Below are positions 63,044 to 64,000 of a stretch of DNA of 64,000 nt, piece by piece. How positions within the stretch are numbered: position 1 is the first letter of the stretch; every line of letters starts with the position of its first letter. Source of the stretch: 1-14-2-50-31-20 sp965370315 (GTDB lineage: Bacteria; Bacteroidota; Ignavibacteria; Ignavibacteriales; Melioribacteraceae); assembly GCA_965370315.1 (NCBI GenBank), contig CBDUTO010000002.1, positions 1-64,000 on the forward strand. The letters run 5' to 3'. The notes under the pieces were generated by a model. It made no database searches, was not told the origin of the DNA, and worked only from the letters and a program-made list of their open reading frames with translations. The translations under genes were made by a program, and so were the position numbers.

Positions 63044-63865
63044 CTATTTATCTTTCTTAAAAATGGTTTCAGCTCTTTTTGCAGAAGAGACAATACCGGT
63101 AATCATTGCAGAGCTAAATCCGTTATGTTCCATTTGGTTTAATCCGGTAATAGTTAAACCTTGTGGTGTTGTCACTTTATCAATTTCTCGTTCAGGATGA
63201 AACCCACCATCTGCAAGTAATGATGCAGCACCTTTAGCAGTTTGCGCAGCCATCATAATTGCATCTTCTGCATGAAATCCAATCTCTGTTCCTCCTTGTC
63301 CTGCAGCACGAATTGCTCGCAAGAAAAATGCTATACCGCATGCTACCAATGCAGTAGCGGGCCCCATCAAATCTTCATTAATAATGGCTGTTTTACCAAC
63401 GGTGTTAAAAATCAGTTCTGCTACTTTGAGTTGCACATTATCTTCTTTGCTTGCACTTATGCATGTCATGGATTCTTTAATTGCAATTGCAGTATTAGGC
63501 ATAACACGAACAACTGGCATTTCATTTCCTAATATTTCTTTGAAATGACTAATCTCTGCTCCTGTAATTACAGAGAGTATCATATGCTTTTTTGGATCAA
63601 GTACTTCTTTAATTTCAGCAAGAACGCTATCCATCTTCTGTGGAGTTACAGCAAGGATAATTATGGAGGAGTTTTTTGAAGCTAATACATTATCTGATGT
63701 AACCTTTACTCCTCTATCTACAAGTTCACTTAGAGAATCAAGATTCCGTCTTGTTAAAGTTAATTTACTAGATGTTATTATTTTTGATTCCAATAATCCT
63801 TTAGCTATTGCTTTGCCAATATTTCCACAACCAATTATTGCAATTTTATCTTTTATCTTTTCCAT
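63044..63865 (-). CDS. proC: Pyrroline-5-carboxylate reductase
   Basis: 273 residues. The N-terminal Rossmann fold has AIIGCGNIGKAIAKGLL. The C-terminal dimerisation domain has MPNTAIAIKESMTCIS, GPATALVACGIAFFLRAIRAAGQGG and DKVTTPQGLTITGLNQME, the ProC signature. It makes the last step of proline synthesis with NAD(P)H. AGGAA precedes the ATG. Confidence 0.96.
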   Translation of the reverse strand: MEKIKDKIAIIGCGNIGKAIAKGLLESKIITSSKLTLTRRNLDSLSELVDRGVKVTSDNVLASKNSSIIILAVTPQKMDSVLAEIKEVLDPKKHMILSVITGAEISHFKEILGNEMPVVRVMPNTAIAIKESMTCISASKEDNVQLKVAELIFNTVGKTAIINEDLMGPATALVACGIAFFLRAIRAAGQGGTEIGFHAEDAIMMAAQTAKGAASLLADGGFHPEREIDKVTTPQGLTITGLNQMEHNGFSSAMITGIVSSAKRAETIFKKDK

Positions 63866-64000
63866 TTTAATTCCTAATGTTTTGCTTTATGTGTTATTCT
63901 AACCTTCATGTTTAGTATGATCTATAATTATTTTGAGTAAAGAGCTCTACTCTATAATAACATTGCTATCTTCATGTAACCTTGAATGTTTCATTTCAAC

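Overview
The window is low-GC bacterial chromosome. A secreted carboxypeptidase ends in a Por/T9SS-type sorting tail with the QNYPNPFNPSTTI motif. Y_Y_Y-propeller sensors, SpoIIE-type phosphatases, an Rrf2-controlled suf operon and many short palindromic intergenic repeats are also present. Together these fit the Ignavibacteria/Chlorobi side of the Bacteroidota group. That placement is inference; no rRNA gene is present.

Layout. (1) 1-4.9 kb: a large minus-strand gene fuses a calcineurin-like phosphoesterase to an Hsp90-like GHKL ATPase. Its C-terminal part continues in another frame to the window edge and carries ten octapeptide repeats. A 1.25-kb gene-free stretch follows, with hairpins and a 42-bp tandem repeat. 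(2) 4.9-14.9 kb: an electron-transfer cluster with a seven-heme NapC/NirT (ImcH-like) inner-membrane cytochrome, a PAS/sigma54 activator, an 11-heme lipoprotein cytochrome behind a clear sigma54 promoter, and a tandemly duplicated pair (double-rhodanese lipoprotein plus small CPCP protein), ending with NhaA. (3) 15.1-21.7 kb, minus strand: sufB-C-D-S-T, a bacilliredoxin and an Rrf2 regulator. (4) 21.8-31.5 kb: paired lipoproteins, a sulfatase, rlmB, hisS, a ptsN-like gene, a Rossmann-fold protein and two or three uncharacterised genes. (5) 31.7-34.4 kb: a small accessory block (SHOCT protein, EF-hand-like membrane protein, membrane-anchored Mrr-type nuclease) with a repeated upstream element, followed by tRNA-Arg(CCT). 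(6) 34.8-51.7 kb: a roughly 17-kb minus-strand partner-switching cluster. It encodes four SpoIIE/RsbU-type phosphatases (three membrane propeller sensors and one soluble protein with four sensor repeats), two STAS proteins and an RsbW-like kinase. A cNMP-binding/coiled-coil/STAS fusion lies just beyond on the plus strand. (7) 51.9-64 kb: transporters (EamA, cation-chloride-cotransporter-like, MATE), a gene split by an in-frame stop, the M14 carboxypeptidase and proC.

How the parts work together. In region 2 quinol electrons could pass through the NapC-type cytochrome to periplasmic or outer-membrane cytochromes, with expression switched on by the sigma54 activator. In region 6 extracellular or cytoplasmic signals are probably converted into dephosphorylation of STAS proteins, which then release or bind the RsbW-like protein. 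The strongest candidates for something undescribed are the phosphoesterase-Hsp90-like fusion with its repeat tail, the duplicated rhodanese/CPCP unit, and the partner-switching cluster with its unusual domain combinations.
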